A stretch of DNA of 64,000 nucleotides from JANPLN01 sp043757265 (GTDB lineage Bacteria; Bdellovibrionota; Bdellovibrionia; Bdellovibrionales; JAGQZY01), in the NCBI GenBank assembly GCA_043757265.1, contig JAYUQP010000022.1, forward strand, positions 35,558 through 99,557, given 5' to 3'. Made by a program: the position numbers and the translations under genes. Below, in pieces: positions 52,118-61,786 of this stretch. The notes under the pieces were generated by a model. That model was given only the letters and a program-made list of their open reading frames with translations. It was not told where the DNA came from and searched no databases. Numbering within the stretch: the stretch's first letter is position 1; each line of letters opens with the position of its first letter.

Positions 52118-55100
52118 ATGGATATAGTTTCGAAACTTATCGTTTTGACATTTTTTTCGCTGCATCAATACGTACCGGCAGAAAAAATGCGCGAGAAGTA
52201 TTTCAACACCACCGTAGATCCCGTGACCCTCGAGCTAATTTCCACTGACGGTGTGATCTCGCTATCTGCGGCCAATCAAACATGTCGAGCGCTGTTTGCA
52301 GATATGCAACGGGAACTGGACATGTCGGAACCTGAAATTTTGAATTTCTTTTATCAGGTGATCGACGAGAAATCGAGCGATCTTGTCGACGAAGACTCAA
52401 GCGCTGCCATCGTTAAATCGACGCTTTCCCGAATTTGCGCAGAAAATTTCACAACAAGATCCTTCACGTTGCAGGAAATCGAAGCCGTGCAATCATTTAT
52501 TCAGCAGGAACTCCTTGTACTTTCAACTGCTGATCTCGAAAGCTTAGGCAACCTTCGCCATTTTGGCAAAACCAGTCTTTACGACCGCAACGGTCAATTT
52601 ATAGATTATCTTTTTTCACAGACCGATAATTGGCTGGCCTACTCGCAAATTTCTCCGAATGTAACCAAAGCCTTAATTGCCGCTGAGGACAGATCGTTTT
52701 GGATTCACGAGGGTGTCGATATGACATCTATGGTTCGTATGGCTTACCAATTAAAATCCACAACCAGCGAGAGTCAGATGTCTGGTGGTTCAACCCTCAC
52801 CATGCAACTTCTGAAGAATTTCTTTTTTCTGGATGGGGGAAGCGCTGCGGGCGACATTCAGTTTACAAATGGCAGTTTATCAACTTTGCTGCGCAAATTG
52901 CGGGAGTGGTTTTGGGCGAAGCCCTACCAGAGTTACTGGGATGCTAAAGAACCGGGGTTGGGTAAAAAAATTGTTCTTGAGTACTATCTCAACATGATGA
53001 ATTACGGGCCTGGTATCCGTGGTATCGATCAGGCTTCGGAAGTATTTTTTAAGAAAGAAGCCGGAGATCTTAATATTCCTGAGTCAGCGTTTATTGCTTC
53101 GTTGTTTAAACGCCCTAACCGCTACGCATTGCCCAGCAATTATGAATCCTACACACAAGCTCGTCGACTTTACGTGCTCGAACAAATGACCCTGCTGACG
53201 TGGGAAAATAGCTTGCTTGAGCCTATCACTCAGAATGATTTTTTGCTTGCAGAACAAACTCCACTTCCGCAGTGGGAGCAGGACAACAGTCTTACTCCGA
53301 CCTCCGACGCTGCCATTTATTTGGAGCTAATGGCAAAAAACTATATCTCAGCCCTTGATGGCTCTGAAGATCGCGGCCCTATTGGAGTGCAGATCATCGA
53401 GCCAGAGCTGGTTTCGACAATCGATATCAATTTGCAAGAAATCGTCCGAAAAGCTGTTCTCAATCGACTGGACAGTTACGACAATGAGCGGTTAACACGC
53501 GACCGAATTGAAGCCGCACGCAATGATCGCAGCCGTTTTGCGCAAATTGAGTCATCAGACGTTTCATCAAAACTCAGTAGCTCTCTAACCGACTTACAGA
53601 CTCGTCTTAGTGAAGAGGGTCGGAAAATTGATCTTGTTATTTCTTTAACCTCACAAAATGCGAGCCGTTTTTATTTTCACTCAAGCAATACGGTCGTGAA
53701 AACGCCAGAGGATTTGGAAAGTATTCAAAATCTATCGGATCGCGATTTCGCACTTGGAGAAGTAATAGCCGTATGGACAAATCCTCCGGAATGCCAATCG
53801 CTGCTAGATATTTTTAGTCCTCCTGTAGATGACTCGCAAAAGGCTTTACAAACTCCTATCGAAATACTGCGCCTGATGAGCCCTTGCTTCAAGCCCATAG
53901 AGCTTGATCAGATTCCAGAAGTTCAAACTTCGCTGGTACGAGCTGCTTTAATCGAAAACGCACTACAGGCCATGCAAGAAAACTCACCGCGTGAATATAT
54001 GCTACCTGCTTTTATCTCACGAGATGGCTCGGAAACAAAACTTTTAGTACGAACTAATCTGGCCGATTCGCAAGGTCAATTATCAGAGGTGAGGCTCACG
54101 CAGGAGCATCGCGAGATTCTTTCGTCTAAAATGCGTGGCCAGGAGATTTCATCGGAACAAATGGTTTGGATTTCCAAGCAAGAGAACACAGACACGTTTA
54201 TACTCCAATCTCCAAAATTGCAGGCCGCAGCCATTGTTATGGATAGCAACACTGGCGAGGTGCTTGCACAGTTCGGTGGTTACGATCCACAGACATCGCG
54301 CTTTTTTGATCGATCAAACATCTCAAAAAGACCAGTGGGGTCCACATTAAAGCCATGGATGTACTACTTAGCTTTAACTAAAGGTTTTCGCCCAGATACT
54401 TTCATTCAAAATAATGGAGCGCAATTTAGAATCAACGACGACTCAAATTATGTACCTGACAACTATGACGGCGGCGCAAATTCCTCGCATGTGACAATCG
54501 AGCAGGCCCTTGTAGACTCCATCAACAAACCCGCTGTGGGACTTTTAACGAACCTCGGTTTTGGTGAAGACCGATTTGAAAACTTGCGCGAGTTTGTGGA
54601 CTTTCTTGTCGAGATCGAACTTTACAATGCGTCCACTGTGCAATACCGCCCATCCATCGTTCTTGGAGCCCAAGAGCTCACCGTGGAGAACCTTGCATCT
54701 TCGTTCACATTTTTTTCAAACGGCGAAAAAATTGTGAAGCCGGTTTATTTTAAATCTTTTAGAAATGGGCGTGGTGAAGATCTACAGTCATCAACCGGAG
54801 CCCAATCAACATCTGTTCCGTTCTCTGAAAACAGACGGGCGGTATTTGATATTCAAAGGATGCTTGTACAAGTGGCCAATGTTGGTACCGCAGGCAAGTT
54901 GAGAGAATTTCCCGCCGCTGGCCTGGGACTTGATTTCTGCGATGGCGCGGCGATAGGCGTATCGGGGCAGATCTGTTTTGGTGGCAAAACGGGTACGAGC
55001 TCAAATCTTCATGACAACTGGTTTATTGGCTTCAGTCGAAATTTCGTGATTGCGGTGTGGGTGGGCTATGACAGCCCCGCTTCTACTGGTTCAACAGGCG

Positions 55101-55192
55101 GCGCTCTTGCCCTGCCAATCTTCATGGACATCGTCAAGGAAGGCGCGCCACATCTTCCACCGGTGGCACCGATTTTACCGAGGTATTTATGA
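52118..55192 (+). CDS. Class A penicillin-binding protein with a signal-peptide-like N-terminus
   Basis: 1024 residues. The first 20 residues (MDIVSKLIVLTFFSLHQYVPA) look like a short cleaved signal and not a long anchor. Transglycosylase (GT51, about 150-330) has AAEDRSFWIHEGVD (E190) and GGSTLTMQLLKN (223-234). The transpeptidase part (about 700-1000) has the SxxK motif STLK (742-745), SIN (801-803) and KTG (957-959). About 300 residues without a recognised domain lie between the two. It polymerises glycan and cross-links peptides. The end overlaps the following coiled-coil gene by 4 bases. Confidence 0.92.
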   Translation: MDIVSKLIVLTFFSLHQYVPAEKMREKYFNTTVDPVTLELISTDGVISLSAANQTCRALFADMQRELDMSEPEILNFFYQVIDEKSSDLVDEDSSAAIVKSTLSRICAENFTTRSFTLQEIEAVQSFIQQELLVLSTADLESLGNLRHFGKTSLYDRNGQFIDYLFSQTDNWLAYSQISPNVTKALIAAEDRSFWIHEGVDMTSMVRMAYQLKSTTSESQMSGGSTLTMQLLKNFFFLDGGSAAGDIQFTNGSLSTLLRKLREWFWAKPYQSYWDAKEPGLGKKIVLEYYLNMMNYGPGIRGIDQASEVFFKKEAGDLNIPESAFIASLFKRPNRYALPSNYESYTQARRLYVLEQMTLLTWENSLLEPITQNDFLLAEQTPLPQWEQDNSLTPTSDAAIYLELMAKNYISALDGSEDRGPIGVQIIEPELVSTIDINLQEIVRKAVLNRLDSYDNERLTRDRIEAARNDRSRFAQIESSDVSSKLSSSLTDLQTRLSEEGRKIDLVISLTSQNASRFYFHSSNTVVKTPEDLESIQNLSDRDFALGEVIAVWTNPPECQSLLDIFSPPVDDSQKALQTPIEILRLMSPCFKPIELDQIPEVQTSLVRAALIENALQAMQENSPREYMLPAFISRDGSETKLLVRTNLADSQGQLSEVRLTQEHREILSSKMRGQEISSEQMVWISKQENTDTFILQSPKLQAAAIVMDSNTGEVLAQFGGYDPQTSRFFDRSNISKRPVGSTLKPWMYYLALTKGFRPDTFIQNNGAQFRINDDSNYVPDNYDGGANSSHVTIEQALVDSINKPAVGLLTNLGFGEDRFENLREFVDFLVEIELYNASTVQYRPSIVLGAQELTVENLASSFTFFSNGEKIVKPVYFKSFRNGRGEDLQSSTGAQSTSVPFSENRRAVFDIQRMLVQVANVGTAGKLREFPAAGLGLDFCDGAAIGVSGQICFGGKTGTSSNLHDNWFIGFSRNFVIAVWVGYDSPASTGSTGGALALPIFMDIVKEGAPHLPPVAPILPRYL

Positions 55193-57993
55193 AGTCTATT
55201 TTTTTAACCTCCTTGTTGTCTGCGCTTGTCTTCATAGGTGCCCAAGAAGCGCTGGCATTTGAATTTGTAGAGCCCACATGCTCCGTAGAAAAATCTGAAG
55301 CTCTGACATTTAAAATTGCGGAAAATGAATTTGAATCCAACGTCAATTTTTCATTCAAATTTGACCAAAATTTAGTACCCCTATTCAGAATCCAATTTTT
55401 TCAACATCGACCGCAAAAAGTTTTTTTACAGTGGAAAAACATCCAAGGAGGAGAAGCTGACGCCCTCTTTTCACCCGATATACAGCCGACGATCGCATCG
55501 TTAGAAGGCGCTTCCATTGAGCTTTTTGCGGTGCAAACCAGTGATGCCTCCATCGTCTTTGAGACAAAAGATTTAGACGTTCGAAAAGCACAAGCCATGG
55601 TAGCTCTATTTCTCTCGCAGACAAACGCAAATATGATTGTAGAAAGCGAGTCAGGTGGTCTATGGTCGGCAAATTTAAGCTTAACCGGTACGAACAACTC
55701 CTATAAGAATTTAGCAATCACCTGCCAACCAGATAGATCATCAACCTATTTAGAAACATCTGGGGCCCTAAAAAGCGGAGACCGAATCTTTGTGCGCACC
55801 GCGGTCTCCACGGGCTACGGATTGTTAGACTACGCTAGTCAACTACCCACTTCCGCTGACGTCGAGCAGGCGCAGGCAATCACATTTCAAAATTTTAATA
55901 CAGCGGCTCCGCTTCTCCGACAAAAAAATATCTTGCTCATGCAGTTTGAAGCTTTGCGCACCACCGATTTTGTGAGTTCCATCACGTCGTTCGACGAGTT
56001 TACAAAAGAAAACCTCGAGATTTTTAACCGAATTCAGGAGATATCAGGCGGGGTCGAACGAACAGACGGCCTCATTCCGAGACTTAATCAACAGATGATA
56101 AATCTCCAACAAACCATCACAACGGCCCAGAGCGGAATCGTAAGCGAATCGGAAAAAATTGCTGCATTGACGGTAGAGCTTGAAACCATCAGCCAAGCAC
56201 TCAGTCCGTTTCTCCCGCAAATCAATGAGTTCACCGAGCGCGAACAACAGCTACGCGAAAAATCGAATGCGATTCTATCGCTTATAGAAAATTTAAATAA
56301 AATGCTCGAAGAAAAAAAGACGATCGTTGGGCAAAACACGAGCCCTTCCCGAACATCTGAGACTTCGCCACCTTGGAGTTTGGAAGTTATCGAACAAAAA
56401 AACAGCGAGATAGCAAGTCAGCAGTCGGAATACCATCGCATTAGCGAGCTTGTAGGTGACCTCAATCTTATTTACCAGGATTCAAAGTCGCTTGTCGACT
56501 TCGCCCATCAACAGGACTCGGCCATGACACAGTATTTAGGGTTGGTTTCCGAAAAACGACAAACGGAAACGGATCTGCAAAACAAAACAACTGAAATTCG
56601 TCAAATGAACGAGTTGCCTTATTTAGCAGATCTGGATGATATTTCCTTTGTAATTCTTAACACGCGACTGGAAGAAACAATTCCAACAGCCGAACGAAAC
56701 TTCGATAACGAGTTTCTTTTTCACCAGCAGAAATTTGAAAAGCTGAGTGAGCAATTTGTGAGCTTTAAACAAGAGCTCCTGGATTCAACAAATCTCACCT
56801 TTCTAAATCTCATATGCGACCCGAACATCATCCTCGACCCGCAACTTAAAACGAGCCCCTGCCTGAATCCTGATCAAATTTTAAATACTTCATTACGAAC
56901 GAAAATCATCGCTTCATTGCCTCCGGTTTTGATTGACTCGCTTTTAGGTGACGTGGCAAACCCCTGGACGGCATCGCAAAGCAAGGCAGAAGTTCTATCA
57001 GAAAGAATTAGTCAGGAACTTGCCATTTCAGATGCGGAGCTTGAGCAGTTGTTACAGAATTGGACTTTGATTCGTCTGGTCGTTTGGCGATGGTCATCTC
57101 AACAAAGATCCCCTGAGGAATTGTCAACCTGCGAAGGTCTTGACCTTACAACCGCCGATGATAATTTTATTTTTAATTCGGTCTTTTACGATCATGTATT
57201 CCACTGCGAAAAAAGGCGGCTCGTTGACTTAGAAACACAGATAATGGACCTTCAAACGCGGGTTCAGAGAATCACAGCTGAGATTGAAGGATCCAATTCT
57301 AACTTCAAAGCCTTCGAAAATGAGTACAATGCTTTGTCGCAGAGTTTTGCACAAAAAATATCTATCTTGCAAGAAGATGCGACAAACGAACAGTTCTTCC
57401 AAAACATGTACGGCCAGTGTCTCATTCCACTTCTCAACCCACTCCAATGTCAAAGCTCCGTGGAGCTGATTTTCGATACCAAGTTTCAATTCGAAGCCTC
57501 CGTCGCGACGCTTCAGTCACAAATACTACAAATGCTCGAACTGCAGAGAAGTGAAAATGGGACCATCGAACAGGAACTTAACGATTTGCAATTAGCCATG
57601 ACAGAGTTCACCGCAAGTAATAATCTGGATCCCCTCCTAGGAAATAGATCCACAGCACTTGTGAAATTATCGGAGTCAGAAGGCACAATTCAGATCCTCA
57701 ATGCCCTTATTGTTGAAACCAACGCCAACAGTGTGGATCTTCAGATAAAAAAACAAGAACTTGTAAACGAAGAATCGGTTTTAATCGCAAGAGCCTCTTT
57801 GCTTTCGTTAAAAATGCTAGAACAAAAATCTTTACTGTCAGATGAATGCACAGGCCTCGTCGATCTACTCGCCAGAATGCGCACCCTCGACATCCAAATC
57901 CAAACCGCCCTAGGCCTCCCCATCGAGCCAACACCCCTCCCAACAACAACCACCACCCTCAACGAGACCACGCTCAACGAAATCTGTAAGTAG
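55189..57993 (+). CDS. Large exported coiled-coil protein
   Basis: 934 residues. MKSIFLTSLLSALVFIGAQEALAF is a signal peptide. Residues about 20-200 look beta-rich; from about 230 on, long coiled-coil helices (for example EQQLREKSNAILSLIENLN and LVSEKRQTETDLQNKTTEIR) alternate with a compact cysteine-containing part near 530-700, and the end is Thr/Pro-rich. It is translationally coupled to the PBP gene (ATGA overlap). The length and shape suggest a periplasmic tether or scaffold for wall synthesis. No family recognised. Confidence 0.75.
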   Translation: MKSIFLTSLLSALVFIGAQEALAFEFVEPTCSVEKSEALTFKIAENEFESNVNFSFKFDQNLVPLFRIQFFQHRPQKVFLQWKNIQGGEADALFSPDIQPTIASLEGASIELFAVQTSDASIVFETKDLDVRKAQAMVALFLSQTNANMIVESESGGLWSANLSLTGTNNSYKNLAITCQPDRSSTYLETSGALKSGDRIFVRTAVSTGYGLLDYASQLPTSADVEQAQAITFQNFNTAAPLLRQKNILLMQFEALRTTDFVSSITSFDEFTKENLEIFNRIQEISGGVERTDGLIPRLNQQMINLQQTITTAQSGIVSESEKIAALTVELETISQALSPFLPQINEFTEREQQLREKSNAILSLIENLNKMLEEKKTIVGQNTSPSRTSETSPPWSLEVIEQKNSEIASQQSEYHRISELVGDLNLIYQDSKSLVDFAHQQDSAMTQYLGLVSEKRQTETDLQNKTTEIRQMNELPYLADLDDISFVILNTRLEETIPTAERNFDNEFLFHQQKFEKLSEQFVSFKQELLDSTNLTFLNLICDPNIILDPQLKTSPCLNPDQILNTSLRTKIIASLPPVLIDSLLGDVANPWTASQSKAEVLSERISQELAISDAELEQLLQNWTLIRLVVWRWSSQQRSPEELSTCEGLDLTTADDNFIFNSVFYDHVFHCEKRRLVDLETQIMDLQTRVQRITAEIEGSNSNFKAFENEYNALSQSFAQKISILQEDATNEQFFQNMYGQCLIPLLNPLQCQSSVELIFDTKFQFEASVATLQSQILQMLELQRSENGTIEQELNDLQLAMTEFTASNNLDPLLGNRSTALVKLSESEGTIQILNALIVETNANSVDLQIKKQELVNEESVLIARASLLSLKMLEQKSLLSDECTGLVDLLARMRTLDIQIQTALGLPIEPTPLPTTTTTLNETTLNEICK

Positions 57994-58111
57994 CATCAGA
58001 GCGGCAAGTTCTTCAATGCATGCAGTCGCAGGTGACCGGTCGTCCTCGCTTATTACTTGCTTTGAATTTCACGATCATTAACAATTTTATAAGCATCGCA
58101 AGGGGGACTTA

Positions 58112-58588
58112 GTGAAAAAATTGGTGTTAGTCGTATTTCTATTCATTGGGTGTAATAGTTCTCAGGAAAACAACGCGAATCCAATTCTCCCGTGCGGAGC
58201 TCGAGCTGACCGTTGCCTCAATCCTACGACAATTGTTTTTAAGGGTGCGGACGGACTGAATGTCGTGGGAGTTATCGCGGATATAAAATCTGTTTCTATA
58301 AATTTGGATGCCGGCGGCACTTTTCTATCGAAAGAATTTACCGAGCAGCATGCAGTTGAGATCTCTAAGCAATTTAATTTTGCTTTCCCGAAAGAGTACA
58401 ACGAGCAGATAGCCAATGCAAAAGTGACCGGCTTTATGACCATTACCTTTTTAAATTTTGATAAGAGTATAGAATTTCGTGATTTCACAATTGAAAACGG
58501 AACTATTATCAGAGACACGCTCTATCCCGAGGTCGTATACATACCATCGACACCCTTGACAGTAGATTGGCTAAAAAACCAGAACTAG
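58112..58588 (+). CDS. Small lipoprotein
   Basis: 158 residues from a GTG start preceded by AGGGGG. MKKLVLVVFLFIGCN has a normal lipobox (IGC, Cys 14). The mature part has two more cysteines and beta-type sequence. It is 118 bases after the coiled-coil gene and may be separate. No family recognised. Confidence 0.7.
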   Translation: MKKLVLVVFLFIGCNSSQENNANPILPCGARADRCLNPTTIVFKGADGLNVVGVIADIKSVSINLDAGGTFLSKEFTEQHAVEISKQFNFAFPKEYNEQIANAKVTGFMTITFLNFDKSIEFRDFTIENGTIIRDTLYPEVVYIPSTPLTVDWLKNQN

Positions 58589-59016
58589 AAAGTGCATCCA
58601 TATTCAGCCCCAAGCTCATGGCCTACCCGCGTAAGACAAATCTATCGTGAACCGCCGCCTCAAATTGCCTGATCCTAAAAGCGACGCTTTTTAGACTCGA
58701 ACGCAATTAAGAGCTCTCGCAGAAGCAGTGGGGTCCAATAGTTGTTATTATTAGACATTTTTTAGTGGGAAATTCTGGCTTAAAATTGAAAGCCGAATTA
58801 ATTTTTCTTATTTTTTAGGACCTCTGTTGAGCGGCCCCCCGGAACGAGCTTGGCTCGTGAACGAGCGCGAACCCCTTACCCGAGAGCGCGAGCTCTCGCT
58901 TAGGGGTTCGCGCGTGGGGGCTTGGATGCGATCGCGCAGCGACAACAGCTGAGATATGGACAATCGTGTCCTAAAAAGTAAGAAAAATTAATTTGGATTT
59001 CAATTTTAGCGCACTC
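58589..59016. other. Non-coding stretch that holds the palindromic element
   Basis: 428 bp between the lipoprotein gene and the mevalonate operon. The right half (58779-59009) is a 231-bp inverted-repeat element. I see no gene in the left half. Confidence 0.7.
58779..59009. mobile_element. Candidate MITE-like element with 42-bp terminal inverted repeats
   Basis: The ends 58779-58821 and 58968-59009 are complementary over about 42 bases with a few mismatches; the inner 26 bases (AATTAATTTTTCTTA and beyond) differ at one position. The middle (58865-58913) is a GC-rich hairpin with arms GCGCGAACCCCT / TAGGGGTTCGCGC and an inner GAGAGC/GCTCTC. No reading frame or transposase is inside. It ends 8 bases from the mevalonate kinase stop, so it may also act as a terminator for that operon. 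Confidence 0.65.
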
Positions 59017-59889
59017 CTAGCACTCAAGCAGGTCGATGTCCTGAATGTTTGGCTTTTTGTCCCAGAGGCTGAGCACAAAACCACCATCCCCACTGCCGGT
59101 CGGTTTCGTAGCAATGGCCCCCTGCTTGTGAAGCTCATTCATATGTTCGCTCAGTTCAGCACTCACTAGTCCCCAGCGTTCAAAGCAAGATCTTGCAAGT
59201 AAAATGGATTGTTGAAGTTCGTGAACGGCACCCGGAGTGCTCATGGCATTTTTAGCAAGCTCTGAGCTTCGCTGCATATCGAGATCGATCATTTGGCCTA
59301 AGCTCTCATTTGTCTGCCACAATTTTTTTACTCGACGGATGCAATCTGCAGTCACGCCGCGTTTCCCACAGTGGGATAAATAAAGATGCGGTTTCCACTT
59401 CGGTTCAAAGGGAATAAATTCGCCAGGAGTTTTGTAAATAAGTGGGCGTGCTTCAAGGGCGATAGCCACATCCACTCCACTGCTTTCACCGTGGAATAAA
59501 TCTTCCAAAGACTTCGCGAACGTAAATATATTGCTCTCCGGCACAAAGCCCAAGTGATTTAAAAACTTAACTACTGATACACAAATTGCAGCGCTGGCGC
59601 CCATACCGCCAATAAGCGGGATGCGATTGACGATACTGAGCTCGCCAGTGAGTTCAATATTTTCTTTGCCGATATCTGCAAGCGCTTTATTGAGCAGGCC
59701 CATAAAAACCATTTTCATTTGTTCGCCCTGTTCGGAATCACAAATAAGATTAAGTTTTTGATCCGAAACTTTAAATTCAGCTTCGAAGTAACAAGAAGTA
59801 ACTGGGAATACCAACGCCGTATGGCCACGAAGTACGGCGTGCTCTCCGGCTAAAATCCATTTTCCAAAAACGCGATGGATGTAGTTCAT
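59017..59889 (-). CDS. mvk: Mevalonate kinase (GHMP family)
   Basis: 290 residues from the ATG at 59889, whose ATGA overlaps the mvaD stop; the longer frame is not preferred. It begins MNYIHRVFGKWILAGEHAVLRGH, typical of mevalonate kinases, and has the GHMP glycine-serine motif IPLIGGMGASAAICVS, a GESSGVDVA motif and TGSGDGGFV near the C-terminus. It phosphorylates mevalonate to mevalonate 5-phosphate. Last gene of the leftward operon. Confidence 0.85.
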   Translation of the reverse strand: MNYIHRVFGKWILAGEHAVLRGHTALVFPVTSCYFEAEFKVSDQKLNLICDSEQGEQMKMVFMGLLNKALADIGKENIELTGELSIVNRIPLIGGMGASAAICVSVVKFLNHLGFVPESNIFTFAKSLEDLFHGESSGVDVAIALEARPLIYKTPGEFIPFEPKWKPHLYLSHCGKRGVTADCIRRVKKLWQTNESLGQMIDLDMQRSSELAKNAMSTPGAVHELQQSILLARSCFERWGLVSAELSEHMNELHKQGAIATKPTGSGDGGFVLSLWDKKPNIQDIDLLEC

Positions 59890-60899
59890 AAACTTTCCTC
59901 GATCCATTTCCATTGCGCATGAAGTTTGGAAAATTCCTGCGCCACTATTTTTTGGTCTTGCCGCCACAGTAGGTGGACGTTGGGGCCGGCGTCCATTGTG
60001 ACAAGGGGGCCATCACCTGTTTCTTGCCAAAGAACTCGCGTGGCAGTGAGGACCTCTATAGACGTAGAATTCATATAGCCAAACGAAGGCTCGCTTGTTT
60101 CGAAGAGTGCATGCATATCCCAAAATTCGGCCCAAGTAAGTTCGTACATCTTTTTCCAATCGGAAATGGAATTCTCCAAGTGCTCGATGAGAGCCAAAAA
60201 TCGAATGCGGACCCGCTCTTCACGCTGCGCCATCAGCAGGCTGCTTTGCACGCGCTGATGGGCTTGTGACGACGATACGAGTTTTTTTTCTCCACTGACG
60301 ATCACCACCTGATGATAGAGCGCAGTAGTTGTAGGCAAGCGGCGAACAGTCCCCTCCTCCCACACTACAAAGCCCGAAAAAAACGAACGGCAGGACGAGC
60401 CCGATCCTTGGCGACTTAAATCTGCAAGCTGTTCAGGCGAAGGCATCGGCTTTTTTGTAAGCTCGCAAAGTGCCTGTGCAGCTACCATGGTCAGAGCCGC
60501 AAAACTTGAGGCCGAACTTGCAATCCCACAATCTGCTGGAAAGTTATTTCCTGAGCGAACTTTAAAAAAATAGGTTTCGCCGTTGAAGAATTTTTTTAAG
60601 CGGACTAAATGACCAAGATATTTTTGTTGCCCGGCCTGACTCATCTCAAGTAACCACAAAGGGTGGATTTCCCAAACGTCAGTATGATTGCCTGTAGGAT
60701 TAGATGTCGATTCAACTGTCGGCTTTACTTTGGAATCAATGAGTTCTAATTGAACAAAACTGCGTAAGTGATTAAGGGTCCAGGACAACGACGGATTCAA
60801 AGCAACATTTCGAGTCGCACCATCGGATGACTTCGAGTCCTCTCGCTTCCCCATGTACTTGATCAGTGCGATGTTGGATGGTGCCGACGCCTCCCACAT
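59886..60899 (-). CDS. mvaD: Diphosphomevalonate decarboxylase
   Basis: 337 residues from the ATG at 60899. APSNIALIKYMGKRED near the start is the family signature (usual APSNIALIKYWGKR), and GIASSASSFAAL, SGSSCRSFFSGFVVW and TMDAGPNVHLLW are present. It converts diphosphomevalonate to isopentenyl diphosphate. The start overlaps the stop of the preceding gene by one base and its stop overlaps mvk. Confidence 0.93.
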   Translation of the reverse strand: MWEASAPSNIALIKYMGKREDSKSSDGATRNVALNPSLSWTLNHLRSFVQLELIDSKVKPTVESTSNPTGNHTDVWEIHPLWLLEMSQAGQQKYLGHLVRLKKFFNGETYFFKVRSGNNFPADCGIASSASSFAALTMVAAQALCELTKKPMPSPEQLADLSRQGSGSSCRSFFSGFVVWEEGTVRRLPTTTALYHQVVIVSGEKKLVSSSQAHQRVQSSLLMAQREERVRIRFLALIEHLENSISDWKKMYELTWAEFWDMHALFETSEPSFGYMNSTSIEVLTATRVLWQETGDGPLVTMDAGPNVHLLWRQDQKIVAQEFSKLHAQWKWIEESL

Positions 60900-61786
60900 T
60901 AGCACCACCTCCACACCGGACCTGAACTGATATTTTCAGGTACGGTGGCCACGGGAGTGAGTGCGAGATCCGAAAAATCGATTTCGGCGCCGGGTAAGCC
61001 ATAGACAGCAATCACGTCAGCACCCAAGGCACCACATCCGCGGGCGCAAAGCACATTGGCTCGAGTAGCAAGTTTGCCAATCAAAGCCATGGTCTCTGGA
61101 GATTGTAAGCCTGCGCGATAGAGCTCCTCGGTGTACAAAATAGTTTGTCGCAAAAACTGCACAGAGTTTTTTTCTTTCAGGGCACTCAGCGCAATTTGCA
61201 TAATCTCACGGAGTGCAGAAACCGGGATCGATGACATATCCATGGCAGCAAGGTGTTCGTGGGTTTTAATTTTGTGGGATGTTTTAAGTAGGTACAATTT
61301 TAAATCAGGAAATGGCCAGTCGTACTTTTGCACATCCCGTTTAACGGGATCCCATACAGTAACTCCGCCGCAAAGTTGGTTGATCAAGTCGGCGCCGCTT
61401 GGTGGGGGAGTTTGCGAGAACAAATCTCGGTAGTTCTGCCAGCAATCTTCGATAAATTGGGGATCCATATCCGTAGGTTGCTTTTTTTTGACGGCTTTGG
61501 CGTAGTGCCATAATGCGAGATATTGAGCCGTCGAAGCGCCGAAACCTCCCAAGCTGTTCAAGGGTTTGGTCATTTCCATTTGCATGGGGCCCACTTCTTT
61601 TTGACACTTTTTGTAAAACAGGCCAGCGGGACTTTGCGGATGTACCGTTTTTAGAAATTCACCAACGAGAAATTTAAATTCGAAACGCGGTTCGGTGGCC
61701 ACAACCACCGAAGGGCCTGTTGAAAGGGCTAAGTATTCACCGAGCAAGAAAGTTTTGCTCGGAAGACTAAGACGAAGTTGGGACAT
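60899..61786 (-). CDS. GHMP kinase, probable phosphomevalonate kinase
   Basis: 295 residues from the ATG at 61786, which has GGAG before it. GHMP features: LSLPSKTFLLGEYLAL at the start, GGFGASTAQYLA for the ATP loop, and SGADLINQLCGG. By exclusion in the operon, with mvk, mvaD, mvaA and fni around it, it should phosphorylate phosphomevalonate. The assignment to that substrate is inferred from context; it is less typical than the neighbours. Confidence 0.7.
   Translation of the reverse strand: MSQLRLSLPSKTFLLGEYLALSTGPSVVVATEPRFEFKFLVGEFLKTVHPQSPAGLFYKKCQKEVGPMQMEMTKPLNSLGGFGASTAQYLALWHYAKAVKKKQPTDMDPQFIEDCWQNYRDLFSQTPPPSGADLINQLCGGVTVWDPVKRDVQKYDWPFPDLKLYLLKTSHKIKTHEHLAAMDMSSIPVSALREIMQIALSALKEKNSVQFLRQTILYTEELYRAGLQSPETMALIGKLATRANVLCARGCGALGADVIAVYGLPGAEIDFSDLALTPVATVPENISSGPVWRWC

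Noticed and set aside
32603..58030. Identical 13-mer GCATGCAGTCGCA at 32603 and 58018
   Set aside because: A match of this length between unrelated sites is expected by chance in 64 kb, so it is not evidence of a repeat family.
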